The notes under the pieces: generated by a model
Database searches by the model: none
The model's input: the letters and a program-made list of their open reading frames with translations, nothing else
Told to the model about the DNA's origin: nothing
Shown here: piece after piece, positions 42,156-51,051 of the stretch
Layout of the letters: each line of letters starts with the position of its first letter
How positions within the stretch are numbered: position 1 is the stretch's first letter
Program-made: the position numbers and the translations under genes
NCBI GenBank assembly: GCA_937901025.1
Contig: CALCGR010000151.1
Coordinates: forward strand, 1 to 64,000
Length of the DNA: 64,000 nucleotides
Source of the DNA: an uncultured Bacteroidales bacterium
GTDB lineage: Bacteria; Bacteroidota; Bacteroidia; Bacteroidales; Paludibacteraceae
Direction: 5' to 3'

Positions 42156-44554
42156 AAAATTTAACTTACATTTTGTTAGGATTGATTTTGACCGCTTGCG
42201 GCCAATCGACAGCGAACTCTGTGAACACTAATCATCCCTATCGCGATGTAGCCACGGCTGCTATTAAGGCTTACTACTATCAGCGTTCGGGCGTAGCCAT
42301 TGAAAAACCCTATGCCGGCGTTTATGCTCGTGAGGCAGGTCACCCGGATACACACGTATTGGTACACCCTTCCGCTGCTACCGACTCCCGTCCTGCGGGA
42401 ACGGTTATCTCCAGCCCATATGGTTGGTACGATGCCGGAGATTATGGTAAGTATATCGTCAATTCCGCCTACACGGTGGGAATGATGATGATGGCATATC
42501 AGTGGCAACCGGAGTATTACAAGTGTCTCGATGTGAATATCCCCGAGAGCGGGAGCAAGGTACCCGACTTACTCGAGGAGGTGATGTTCAACCTCAAATG
42601 GATGCAAACGATGCAAGACGAGGACGGAGGTGTGTATCATAAACTGACTACACCGACGTTTGAGAGTTTTATCAAACCTACTGAGTGTAAGCAGACACGC
42701 TATGTGGTGATGAAAGCGACGCCCGCTACCCTTGATTTTGCAGCCTCGATGGCTATGGCTGCCCGTATATATGCTCCGTTCCCCGAATATAAAAACTTCT
42801 GCTCTACTGCCCTTAAACAAGCGCGTCATGCTTGGGAATGGGCTGTGGCTCACCCCGAGACGTACTATGACCAAGCCGGTATGGCAAAACGGTTTGAACC
42901 CGAAATCAAAACCGGTGGCTATGGTGATCATAACTGTTCTGACGAGTTCTTCTGGGCCGCCACCGAACTATGGCTGGCTACCGGAGATAAACAGTTTGAG
43001 GAGGCGATGCACCAATATGAACCAACCTCTTTCACATTGCCTTCGTGGGCTAATGTGGCAGGCATAGCTATGTATGAGTGCATAGATGAATACAAGGACC
43101 CGTTCTTGGATTATATCAAGTCTTGTCCACTTGAATACGGACACGGACTGAAAGATTTCTATTGGGGTTGCAACGGGGAAGCGTGTGCAGGCAAGGGAGC
43201 GGCTATGCTCTTGGCTTATCGGCTCACCGGTGAAGAGAAATACTTGCATAGTGCTGAACAGACTGCCGATTGGTTGTTGGGTAATAACCCAACCGGTTAC
43301 TGTTTTATCACCGGTTTTGGTGAGAAACAAGTTATGCATCCGCACCATCGTCTCAGTGCTTCTGACGATGTGGAAGCACCTATCCCGGGTTGGATGGTGG
43401 GCGGACCTAATCCGCTCAAACAGGACGGCTGCGACTATTTTAATGTTGAGCGCGCTAAATGCTATGCCGACCTTACGGAGGCATACGCTTGCAATGAGAT
43501 AGCCATCAACTGGAATGCCACTTTGATTCCGCTGATGGCAGGGTTGGATAAGATACACACCACTCCTAAGCAAGCTCTCATCGAGCGTTTGCGTTTCCTC
43601 TCCCGTCGCGGTATCATGTTCGGTCACCAAGACGATCCCTTCTACGGCACTACGTGGCAATGGGAAAAAGGTCGCTCGGATACCTACGAACTGGTGGGTG
43701 ACTACCCGGGCGTGATGGGCTTCGATTTAGGCGGACTGGAAGAAAAACATGATAAGAACCTCGATAGCGTACCCTTTGAGTGGATGCGTGAGGAGGCTGT
43801 CCATCATGTTAAAAACGGCGGTGTGGTTACTTTCTCTTGGCACCCGCGCAACCCGCGTACCGGTAGCAATGCGTGGGATGTGAGTGATCCTACGACGGTT
43901 CTCAATATCCTACCGGGGGGCGAACAACACGAACTATTCTTGGAGTGGATGAATGATGTGGCTACGTTCCTTGAGACATTGGTAGATGAGAACGGACAAC
44001 CGATTCCGTTTATCCTCCGTCCGTGGCACGAGTATAACGGGTCGTGGTTCTGGTGGGGCTGGAAAAACTGCACCAACGAACAATGGCTTGCTCTTTGGAA
44101 TATGTTCCAAGATTATATGAACAAGCGTATGCCGACGAATATCGTTTGGTGCTGCTCACCTAACCTCGACGGACATTTCACAACCGAGTATTTGGAAAGT
44201 CGCTTCCCTGAACAAGGACGCGTGGATATCCTTGGCTATGATACCTACCAATGGGGTACAGAAAAAGATTTCGTTTCGCAGTCCAAGGCAGATATAAAGT
44301 TCCTCTATGCTTATGCACAGGAGCATAATATGCTTTTCACCATCAGCGAGTGTGGTATTCAGAACTCCCCCGTAGCCGACTGGTGGACGCGCGTGTTCTT
44401 GCCTTTGACCGAAGGCAAGGAGGTTTGCTATTTCCTTCCTTGGCGTAATTGGCACAAAGAACATTTCGGCGCGGCCAAAGGCCTCAAAACCGAAAAAGAC
44501 TTTATCAAACTCTATAAAAATCCTAGAACATTATTCCTAAAAGACCTACAATAA
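42152..44554 (+). CDS. GH9-GH26 fusion lipoprotein: endoglucanase plus beta-mannanase
   Basis: The 800-residue lipoprotein (Cys16 in LILTACGQS) carries two catalytic domains. Residues about 28-465 are GH9: [15 protein letters not shown] with the paired Asp, MHPHHRLSA, and acid Glu in [16 protein letters not shown]. Residues about 473-800 are GH26: [13 protein letters not shown], acid/base Glu in [15 protein letters not shown] and nucleophile Glu in TISECGIQN. Together they would cut both glucose and mannose stretches of glucomannan at the surface. The GH26 part is close kin to that of the 16544-20284 protein, so one GH26 module has been joined to two different enzymes. No Ig-like domain precedes the GH9 barrel. 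Confidence 0.9.
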   Translation: MKNLTYILLGLILTACGQSTANSVNTNHPYRDVATAAIKAYYYQRSGVAIEKPYAGVYAREAGHPDTHVLVHPSAATDSRPAGTVISSPYGWYDAGDYGKYIVNSAYTVGMMMMAYQWQPEYYKCLDVNIPESGSKVPDLLEEVMFNLKWMQTMQDEDGGVYHKLTTPTFESFIKPTECKQTRYVVMKATPATLDFAASMAMAARIYAPFPEYKNFCSTALKQARHAWEWAVAHPETYYDQAGMAKRFEPEIKTGGYGDHNCSDEFFWAATELWLATGDKQFEEAMHQYEPTSFTLPSWANVAGIAMYECIDEYKDPFLDYIKSCPLEYGHGLKDFYWGCNGEACAGKGAAMLLAYRLTGEEKYLHSAEQTADWLLGNNPTGYCFITGFGEKQVMHPHHRLSASDDVEAPIPGWMVGGPNPLKQDGCDYFNVERAKCYADLTEAYACNEIAINWNATLIPLMAGLDKIHTTPKQALIERLRFLSRRGIMFGHQDDPFYGTTWQWEKGRSDTYELVGDYPGVMGFDLGGLEEKHDKNLDSVPFEWMREEAVHHVKNGGVVTFSWHPRNPRTGSNAWDVSDPTTVLNILPGGEQHELFLEWMNDVATFLETLVDENGQPIPFILRPWHEYNGSWFWWGWKNCTNEQWLALWNMFQDYMNKRMPTNIVWCCSPNLDGHFTTEYLESRFPEQGRVDILGYDTYQWGTEKDFVSQSKADIKFLYAYAQEHNMLFTISECGIQNSPVADWWTRVFLPLTEGKEVCYFLPWRNWHKEHFGAAKGLKTEKDFIKLYKNPRTLFLKDLQ

Positions 44555-44583
44555 TCACTAACCACTAAGCACTAACCACTAAT
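44554..44583. repeat. intergenic low-complexity block (CACTAACCACTAAG)
   Basis: AATCACTAACCACTAAGCAC followed by TAACCACTAATC fills the whole gap between the GH9-GH26 and GPH genes. A related CACTAAACACCAAACAC block occurs in frame at 55586-55612. Confidence 0.55.
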
Positions 44584-44585
44584 CT

Positions 44586-45929
44586 ATGGCAACTATTAAA
44601 GAAAAACTCGCTTATGCAATGGGCGATGCTGCTGCGGGCGGTATCACGTGGAAGATTATGTCCACTGTTTTTCCCTTGTTTTTTACCAATGTCTTCGGAC
44701 TTAGTTTTGCGGATGCCGCTATCCTTATGTTGTTAGCGCGTCTGTTTGACGTAGTAACCGACCCGATTATGGGTTCACTTGCTGACCGAACACAGTCTAA
44801 ATGGGGCACGTATCGTCCGTGGCTTATCTTTGGAGCTATTCCTTACGGACTGATTTTTGCGCTTTTACTTTTTACACCGGACCTCGGTCCTGTCGGTAAG
44901 CGCATTTATGCCTATACGCTTTATTTGGCGATGATGGCTGTTTATACGGCAGTGAATGTGCCTTATGGTTCGTTGCTTGGTGTGATGACCGAAGATGATA
45001 ACGAGAAAAACCAGTTCTCGTCCTATCGTATGGTGGGAGCTTATTTGATGGGATTTATCACCCTCATTATCTTCCCATACGTTCAGAAATGGATAGGCGG
45101 TACGCAGGCTCACCAATATGCCGTTATCGGTGCTGTCTTTGGAGGATTGGCAGCTTTGATGACATTGCTTTGCGGTTTGATGACCAAGGAGCGCATTAAA
45201 CCCAAACGCGCCGAGAAATACGATTGGAAACAGTTTGTGGATCTGGTTAAGAATAAACCGTGGCTCTACCTTACCGCGACAGGTATCTGCACTAATTTCT
45301 TTAATGGTTTCCGTTATGCTGCTGCGGGATATATGTTCACTTATTGCCTCCATGGCGATGTTACTTTTGGACAGTTTATCATTAACTTCACCGTCTTTAT
45401 GGCAATCGGTGAGGTCACGTGTATGATCTTTGGCGGTATATCTCCTGTCTTCACTAAATGGGTTGGCAGTAAAAAGAAAGCTTTTATCATTGCCGCCTTC
45501 ATTTGCGCTGTGACTTCGGTTATATTCTTCTTTATCCCGATGGATCCTGCCTATATGTGGCTTATGATTCTGGTGGTTATCCTCACCTCCGTGGGTGTGG
45601 GTATCTATTCGCCTCTGCTGTGGTCAATGTATGCCGATGTGGCAGACTATGCTACTGAGACCTTCGGAACCTCCTCGACGGGACTGATCTTCTCGTCGGG
45701 TACGATGGCTCAGAAATTAGGCGGCGCTATCTCGGGTTCGCTCATTGCGGCTCTATTAGGTTGGGCAGGTTTAGTGTCCTCTCAGGATATGGTTACGGGT
45801 GAAACGATTGTGACCATCACGAACGAATCGGCTGTGCAGATGATGATTTGGTGTCTGTTCTCACTGATTCCGGCAGGTATAGCCTTGATTATGGCTTGGC
45901 TGGTGTATCGATTCCCGATTAAGAAATAG
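44586..45929 (+). CDS. GPH-family (MFS) sugar:cation symporter
   Basis: The 447-residue inner-membrane protein has about 12 hydrophobic segments and the family marks KEKLAYAMGDAAAGG, LARLFDVVTDPIMGSLADRTQSKWGTYRPWL and VNVPYGSLLGVMTED. It sits 6 nt before cellobiose 2-epimerase, and epimerase, GPH transporter and GH130 are the known set for mannobiose use, so mannobiose or a similar disaccharide is the likely cargo. It is clearly distinct in sequence from the transporter at 35781-37184. Confidence 0.9.
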   Translation: MATIKEKLAYAMGDAAAGGITWKIMSTVFPLFFTNVFGLSFADAAILMLLARLFDVVTDPIMGSLADRTQSKWGTYRPWLIFGAIPYGLIFALLLFTPDLGPVGKRIYAYTLYLAMMAVYTAVNVPYGSLLGVMTEDDNEKNQFSSYRMVGAYLMGFITLIIFPYVQKWIGGTQAHQYAVIGAVFGGLAALMTLLCGLMTKERIKPKRAEKYDWKQFVDLVKNKPWLYLTATGICTNFFNGFRYAAAGYMFTYCLHGDVTFGQFIINFTVFMAIGEVTCMIFGGISPVFTKWVGSKKKAFIIAAFICAVTSVIFFFIPMDPAYMWLMILVVILTSVGVGIYSPLLWSMYADVADYATETFGTSSTGLIFSSGTMAQKLGGAISGSLIAALLGWAGLVSSQDMVTGETIVTITNESAVQMMIWCLFSLIPAGIALIMAWLVYRFPIKK

Positions 45930-45958
45930 TTTAAAGTGGAGAGTTTAGAGTTTAGAGA
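45929..45958. repeat. family R2 block at the start of the epimerase gene
   Basis: GTTTAAAGTGGAGAGTTTAG followed by AGTTTAGAGAC is the reverse complement of the CTCTCAACT/CTCTAAACT family seen at 46644-46674 and 54371-54401. It supplies the GTG start codon and the first residues (ESLEFRD) of the epimerase. Confidence 0.6.
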
Positions 45959-47051
45959 CATATTAACGACGAATATCCTGCCTTATTGGCTAAGGTTGCA
46001 AGACCCTGTCCATGGCGGGTTCTACGGGCAAGTGCTCGCAGATGAGACAGTTGTCAAAGAGGCAAACCGCGGAGCCATCCTCTATGGTCGTATCCTCTGG
46101 ACTTTCTCTGCCGCCTATCGCGCGTTAGGAAATAAGGAGTATCTGGTGGCAGCCGAGAATGCGAAGGACTATATCCTCAACCATTTTATTGACCGTCAGC
46201 AGGGTGGGGTATATTGGGAACTCGACTATTTAGGCAACCCTGTTAATGACCGCAAACAGTTCTATGCTTTGGGTTTTGTCCTTTATGGACTTACGGAGTA
46301 TATCCTCGCCACCGGCGACGCTGCGGTCCTGCCTTATGCCATTGACCTCTATCGCTGTATTGAGCAACACGCTTGGGACCCGCAATCGGGTGGTTATATC
46401 GAGGCTACTCAACGCAATTGGAGTGCTATCTCCGATTATCGCTTGAGCGAAAAAGATGTCAATGCACCTAAGTCGCAAAACACCCACCTGCATATCCTCG
46501 AACCCTATACAAACCTCTATCGTGTTTGGCCACAAGAGGAGGTCAAACAGTCGATTCTGCGTCTTATCGAGGTCTTCAAAAACCATATCATTCAGCCTTC
46601 CGGTCATCTCGGTCTATTCTTTGATATGCAGTGGCACCCCTCATCTCTAAACTCTCAACTCTCAACTCTCAACTATTCTTGCGGTCACGACATCGAGTTC
46701 TCGTGGCTATTGGATGAGGCTTGCGAGGTGATTGGTGTGAACGAGGACGAGACCGTTCAACGTGTGGCACAAGCAGCCAAAGAGGGTCTCTTGTCCGACG
46801 GACGAATGGAAGGTACGTGGTGGGAACAGTGTGAAACCATCATTGGTTATACGAATATCTATCGCCGTTTTGGAGGCGAGGAAAACAAACGAATAGCTGA
46901 GCGTTGTTGGGAAGCGACCAAAAAATATTTCATCGATTACGAACATGGCGAGTGGTGGGAGTATCCCTACTCCCAAGCAGACAAGGCCGGCTTTTGGAAA
47001 TGTCCATATCATAATTCACGATTATGCATACACTTATTATCTTTTTGTTAA
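45936..47051 (+). CDS. cellobiose 2-epimerase (mannobiose/cellobiose 2-epimerase)
   Basis: The 371-residue cytoplasmic protein belongs to the N-acylglucosamine 2-epimerase superfamily. Catalytic and binding blocks are present: DPVHGGFYG, HLHILEPYTNLYRVW, GHDIEFSWLLDEA and FWKCPYHNSRLC with the conserved His residues. It converts the reducing-end sugar, making mannosyl-glucose from mannobiose, the substrate of the GH130 enzyme at the operon end. The start is a GTG lying in a low-complexity block, with no ATG nearby. A second block adds SLNSQLSTLN before SCGHDIEFSW, where relatives have a shorter linker. Its last 28 bases overlap the next gene. Confidence 0.9.
   Translation: MESLEFRDILTTNILPYWLRLQDPVHGGFYGQVLADETVVKEANRGAILYGRILWTFSAAYRALGNKEYLVAAENAKDYILNHFIDRQQGGVYWELDYLGNPVNDRKQFYALGFVLYGLTEYILATGDAAVLPYAIDLYRCIEQHAWDPQSGGYIEATQRNWSAISDYRLSEKDVNAPKSQNTHLHILEPYTNLYRVWPQEEVKQSILRLIEVFKNHIIQPSGHLGLFFDMQWHPSSLNSQLSTLNYSCGHDIEFSWLLDEACEVIGVNEDETVQRVAQAAKEGLLSDGRMEGTWWEQCETIIGYTNIYRRFGGEENKRIAERCWEATKKYFIDYEHGEWWEYPYSQADKAGFWKCPYHNSRLCIHLLSFC
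46644..46674. repeat. family R2 block in the epimerase gene (CTCAACT tandem)
   Basis: TCTCTAAACTCTCAACTCTC followed by AACTCTCAACT encodes SLNSQLSTLN in frame. The same peptide is encoded at 54371-54401 in the unrelated GH2 gene. Confidence 0.8.
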
Positions 47052-48439
47052 CACTTCCGTCGCTTATTTGCGACAACATGCTGCTGCAGCAGCAAGCAAA
47101 CGTTAACCTCTGGGGCACCGCTACTCCGGGTAACACCGTATCGGTTTATGCCACATGGGGAGAACAAGTAGAAACAACCGTAGGCAAAGATGGCAAATGG
47201 CTCGTCCAAATCCCTACACCCGCTGCGTCTTACACGGAGCATACGCTCACGTTCGTGGAGACGCCCACCAAAAGGGCTTACTATAATCCCGATCCGGTGC
47301 AAGTGAACCACGTCCTCGTCGGTGAGGTGTGGTTTGGTTGCGGACAGAGTAACATGGAGATGCCCCTGATGGGTTTTTGGCAATGTCCTACCGAAGGGGC
47401 GAATAAAGAGATTGCTACCGCAGGACAATATGCCGGTAAGATTCGTTATGCGGTTATTGACCACGTTCCCGCGATGGAACCGCAGGACTTTATGTCCGGT
47501 CAATGGTATGAATGTAATGCTTTCAATGCTCCTCGTTTTGGTGCAGCAGGGTATTTCTTTGCCAAACTGTTACAACAAGCCCTCGATATCCCCGTGGGTG
47601 TTATCAACTGCTCTTGGGGCGGTAGCCGCGTAGAAGGTTGGTTACCTCGCGAGATCCTCAATACCTACAAGGATGTGGATCTTACCGAAAAAGGAATGAA
47701 ACAATGGGAAAAACAAGACTATATGCGTCCGCTCGTGATGCACGACGGTATGCTGTGGCCTTGCCATTACTACACGGTCAAAGGATGGATATGGTATCAA
47801 GGTTGCTCGAACATCGGTCATGCAGACACCTATACCGACCGTATGGAGACGCTTGTTAAGTATGTTCGCGGTTTATGGAAGAACGATAAGATGCCGTTCT
47901 ATTTCGCTGAGATAGCACCCTTCCGTCATGGCGACCCGCAAGCTACTTGGGCTGCTGAACTGCGTGAGTCGCAATGGGCACTGGAAGACCGCGTACCATA
48001 TTGCAAAGGTATCTCTACCAACGACCTTGTGTACGATTATGAGATAGACAATATCCACCCTGCACAAAAACAAGCCGTAGGCGAACGTTTTGCTTATCTC
48101 GCTCTCAATCACGATTACGGATTTAAGACTGTTTATGCCGATGCTCCGCGTTATGAGCGTCACGAGATTAGTGGCAACCATATTGATGTGTATTTCACCA
48201 ACTGCGCCGATGGTTTCTCGCGTTGGCACGACTACAAAGGTTTTGAAGTCATCGACGAAAGCGGAAACGTGCATCCCGCTATCATTGAGGGCGTACAAGA
48301 CGTGCCTCACGCGCTGCGTTTCTCCGCCGAAGGAGTTACTAACCCTAAGGCGGTTCGCTATTGCTTCCGCAATTTCCAAATAGGCAACCTCGCCAATATG
48401 CGCTACTTACCGATTGTTCCATTTAGAACGGATAAATAA
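47024..48439 (+). CDS. sialate O-acetylesterase-type (SGNH-like) carbohydrate esterase
   Basis: The 471-residue protein has a short hydrophobic start (MHTLIIFLLTLPSLI) and the family blocks CDNMLLQQQANVNLWGTATPG, VWFGCGQSNMEM with the catalytic Ser, WIWYQGCSNIGHADTY, and the His region NIHPAQKQAVGERFA. In hemicellulose loci these enzymes remove acetyl groups from mannan or xylan. It starts inside the epimerase gene (28-base overlap) and shares one base with the next gene (TAATG). The usual final Asp-x-x-His is represented by DNIH. Confidence 0.85.
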   Translation: MHTLIIFLLTLPSLICDNMLLQQQANVNLWGTATPGNTVSVYATWGEQVETTVGKDGKWLVQIPTPAASYTEHTLTFVETPTKRAYYNPDPVQVNHVLVGEVWFGCGQSNMEMPLMGFWQCPTEGANKEIATAGQYAGKIRYAVIDHVPAMEPQDFMSGQWYECNAFNAPRFGAAGYFFAKLLQQALDIPVGVINCSWGGSRVEGWLPREILNTYKDVDLTEKGMKQWEKQDYMRPLVMHDGMLWPCHYYTVKGWIWYQGCSNIGHADTYTDRMETLVKYVRGLWKNDKMPFYFAEIAPFRHGDPQATWAAELRESQWALEDRVPYCKGISTNDLVYDYEIDNIHPAQKQAVGERFAYLALNHDYGFKTVYADAPRYERHEISGNHIDVYFTNCADGFSRWHDYKGFEVIDESGNVHPAIIEGVQDVPHALRFSAEGVTNPKAVRYCFRNFQIGNLANMRYLPIVPFRTDK

Positions 48440-49476
48440 TGAAAAAAGTATTGATTTTTGCCTCTCTGTTTGCTGTTATTGGCATGTTTGTCTCTTGCCA
48501 ATGCAACCATCATGTTAAGGAGTCCACTTTTGTAGGTGCTAATCTTTGGAATGGTGACCTCACGCAATTAGATGCCTTACAGACTATAGGAGTCAATAAC
48601 ATCCGCGTCAAAGCGACCGACGGAGAGAACCTCGATCCGCTACTCACTGAACTCGAACAACGAGACATGCAGGCCGTCCTCTTCCTTACCAATGCTTGGG
48701 AGTGGTCCACGGGGTATGAGCAGTATTATAGTCAAGCTACGGGAGAGTCTGTGCTCTTGCCTTCCGAAGTAGGTTATCCTTACTATATGGAGCATGCAGG
48801 ACGGTTCCTGAGCAATGCTAAAGCCGTAGCTTTATTTGACGAATATGTCACCACGGTGGTTAATAAATACAAACACTATAAGTCTATCTATGCTTGGCAA
48901 ATAGCCAACGAACCGCGCGCCTTCGGACAAGACCCCGACGTGCTGGTTGCGTTCATTGACCACGAGGCTAAACTCATCAAGAAACTCGACCCTAATCATA
49001 AAGTCACTACCGGTTCGGAAGGTATATGGGGCTGCAACGAGGACTCCGTTCTCTGTCGCCGTATTCACGAAGTGCCCGAAATCGATTACATGACCTGCCA
49101 TATCTGGCCCTATAACTGGGGTTGGCTAAAGGATGGTATCGATTGGAAAGCGAATGTCAAAGCCTATATCCAATGGCATGAGGACATCGCTACCCGTATT
49201 GATAAACCGTTTATTATAGAGGAGTTTGGTTTCCCGCGGGATAACCACGAGGTAACCCCTGCCCCCTACACCTCTACTCCTCTACCCCCGACTACCCAAC
49301 GCGACGAGATGTATCGTCTTATCTTCGAAAGCCTACAAACTGTGCCGCATCTTATTGGTGCTAACTTCTGGTGCTGGAAACAAGACCCTCCGCAAGAGCC
49401 TCAAGGACTGAACTCCGTTCTGCCGACGGACACTACAACGCTCAATATTATTCGTCAATATAACGCGCAAAAATAA
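48439..49476 (+). CDS. GH5_7-like endo-beta-1,4-mannanase lipoprotein
   Basis: The 345-residue lipoprotein (Cys20 in GMFVSCQCN) shows GH5 subfamily 7 marks: FVGANLWNG, IGVNNIRVKA, LTNAWEWSTGYEQY, acid/base Glu in WQIANEPRAF and nucleophile Glu in FIIEEFGFPRDNH. It would cut mannan or glucomannan. The N-terminal part between NLWNG and LTQLDALQ is shorter than in relatives. After FGFPRDNHEV the chain carries PAPYTSTPLPP, encoded by a family R1 block, before the normal TTQRDEMYR helix. Shares one base with each neighbour. Confidence 0.9.
   Translation: MKKVLIFASLFAVIGMFVSCQCNHHVKESTFVGANLWNGDLTQLDALQTIGVNNIRVKATDGENLDPLLTELEQRDMQAVLFLTNAWEWSTGYEQYYSQATGESVLLPSEVGYPYYMEHAGRFLSNAKAVALFDEYVTTVVNKYKHYKSIYAWQIANEPRAFGQDPDVLVAFIDHEAKLIKKLDPNHKVTTGSEGIWGCNEDSVLCRRIHEVPEIDYMTCHIWPYNWGWLKDGIDWKANVKAYIQWHEDIATRIDKPFIIEEFGFPRDNHEVTPAPYTSTPLPPTTQRDEMYRLIFESLQTVPHLIGANFWCWKQDPPQEPQGLNSVLPTDTTTLNIIRQYNAQK
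49256..49299. repeat. family R1 block in the GH5_7 gene
   Basis: CCCCTACACCTCTACTCC followed by TCTACCCCCGACTACCC is in frame and encodes PAPYTSTPLPPTT next to the nucleophile loop. Confidence 0.75.
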
Positions 49477-51041
49477 TGCAACACAATCATTTTCTACATC
49501 GTGCATCGTGCATTGTGAATTGTGCACTTGTACTTTCACTTTCCACTTTGAGTGCCCAAAATCCCTATCTCCCTTTGTGGGAGTTTATTCCGGATGGTGA
49601 ACCCTATGTGTTTGCCGATCCTGACTGTCCGGGCAAGGAACGTGTCTATATCTATGGCTCGCACGACATAGCCCAAACGGAGTATTGCGGACGTAACCAA
49701 GTGGTGTGGTCTGCACCGGTGGAAGACCTTACCCAATGGCGGTACGAGGGAGTGGCTTTTCAGTCTATTCTCGATGCTAATGGCAAGATGCTCAACGAGA
49801 GCGGTATAGGAGATATGCTCTATGCCCCCGACATCACTTACAAAGACGGTCTCTACTATTTCTACCCCAATAACCAGACTTGGGGACATCGTAACGCACA
49901 AGTGGCTGTCGGAACTCGTCCGGGCGGACCTTTCCATGTCATCAACTGGAACGACACTATCCCTTATAACTGCGATGGCGAACTGGGCTTTGATCCTGCT
50001 GTCTTTGTAGATGACGACGGGCGCGTATATGCCTACTGGGGGTATATCCATAGTGAGATGGCGGAGTTAGACCCCGAAAAGATGTACTGCGTCAAAGCCG
50101 GTACGCCCATCTATCGCGACCGGATCTCTTCCATCGAAGACTCTACCGGCATCTATCGTTTCCTCGAAGCATCCAGTATGCGGAAGATAGAGGACAAGTA
50201 CGTGCTTATCTTCTCGCGTTTTACTGCCGATGGCGAGAGCGGACTGTCTGTGAGCAACTACACACTCGCTTATTGCTATAGTGATCAACCTTTGGGACCG
50301 TGGACTTATGGCGGTACTATCATCGATGCCCGTGCTCCCGGTGTAGATGATGAAGGCAATGCTATTCCTACCGCTAATCCGTTTGGTAACACGCACGGCG
50401 GGCTTTGTCTTATCAACGGACAATGGTGGATCTTCTACCACCGGCAGACGGGACTCAATGAGTTCAGTCGGCAAGCTATGGTAGCACCCGTCCAAGTCAG
50501 TGTGGAGAAAGGTAAGGGAGGCAAAGTGATTATCAGTCAAGCCGAAGTGACCTCCGAAGGTTTCCGTACCGAGGGATTGGATCCATTGGTTAAGACTCCG
50601 GCAGCACTGATGTGCTATTTCACGCACCCCAAGAAAGCCGAACAGCAATTCCCTAATTTTACCCTGTACGGCAGTTATGTGGAACCCAAACAAAACGGTA
50701 TTCCCGTAGTGAATAACACTTCCGGAAGTACCATAGGCTATAAGTATTTCAATTTCGATGCGCTTGCAAAGGCAAAGAAAGTAAATTTTCACCTCAACCT
50801 CGTTCCTAAAACCGAAGGGCAGATCACTGTCCTTGTCGGCGGTCCTACCCCCAAACAAGGCGGCAAAGAGATTGGACGGATAAAAATCACTTCACAATCC
50901 ACTAACTATGCATCGTGCATTGTGAACCGTGCACTCTCCACGCTCAAAGGTAAACAGCCTTTGTTCTTTGTTTTCTCCTCCGAAACCGAAGGACAATCGA
51001 TTTGCGACTTCTACGATTTCCAATTTGAAATCATAAAATAA
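49476..51041 (+). CDS. secreted GH43 glycosidase with C-terminal extension
   Basis: The 521-residue protein has a GH43 propeller in residues about 30-330: base Asp in YVFADPDCPG, second Asp in LGFDPAVFVDDDGRVY, acid Glu in RFLEASSMRKIEDKY. The remaining about 190 residues look beta-rich and may bind glycan. It probably removes arabinose or xylose side groups outside the cytoplasm. The signal peptide (RASCIVNCALVLSLSTLSAQ) is largely encoded by an R3 block plus a CACTTTC-type block, and a second R3 block encodes YASCIVNRALSTL near residue 480. The start shares a base with the previous stop (TAATG). Confidence 0.85.
   Translation: MQHNHFLHRASCIVNCALVLSLSTLSAQNPYLPLWEFIPDGEPYVFADPDCPGKERVYIYGSHDIAQTEYCGRNQVVWSAPVEDLTQWRYEGVAFQSILDANGKMLNESGIGDMLYAPDITYKDGLYYFYPNNQTWGHRNAQVAVGTRPGGPFHVINWNDTIPYNCDGELGFDPAVFVDDDGRVYAYWGYIHSEMAELDPEKMYCVKAGTPIYRDRISSIEDSTGIYRFLEASSMRKIEDKYVLIFSRFTADGESGLSVSNYTLAYCYSDQPLGPWTYGGTIIDARAPGVDDEGNAIPTANPFGNTHGGLCLINGQWWIFYHRQTGLNEFSRQAMVAPVQVSVEKGKGGKVIISQAEVTSEGFRTEGLDPLVKTPAALMCYFTHPKKAEQQFPNFTLYGSYVEPKQNGIPVVNNTSGSTIGYKYFNFDALAKAKKVNFHLNLVPKTEGQITVLVGGPTPKQGGKEIGRIKITSQSTNYASCIVNRALSTLKGKQPLFFVFSSETEGQSICDFYDFQFEIIK
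49497..49530. repeat. family R3 block in a signal peptide (GH43)
   Basis: CATCGTGCATCGTGCATTGTG followed by AATTGTGCACTTG encodes RASCIVNCAL. It is followed by ACTTTCACTTTCCAC, also found at 52681-52712 in the GH27 signal peptide. Confidence 0.75.
50909..50937. repeat. family R3 block in the GH43 C-terminal region
   Basis: TGCATCGTGCATTGTGAACC followed by GTGCACTCT encodes ASCIVNRALS in frame, nearly the same peptide as in the signal sequence of the same protein. Confidence 0.75.
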
Positions 51042-51051
51042 ATAACTTTAA

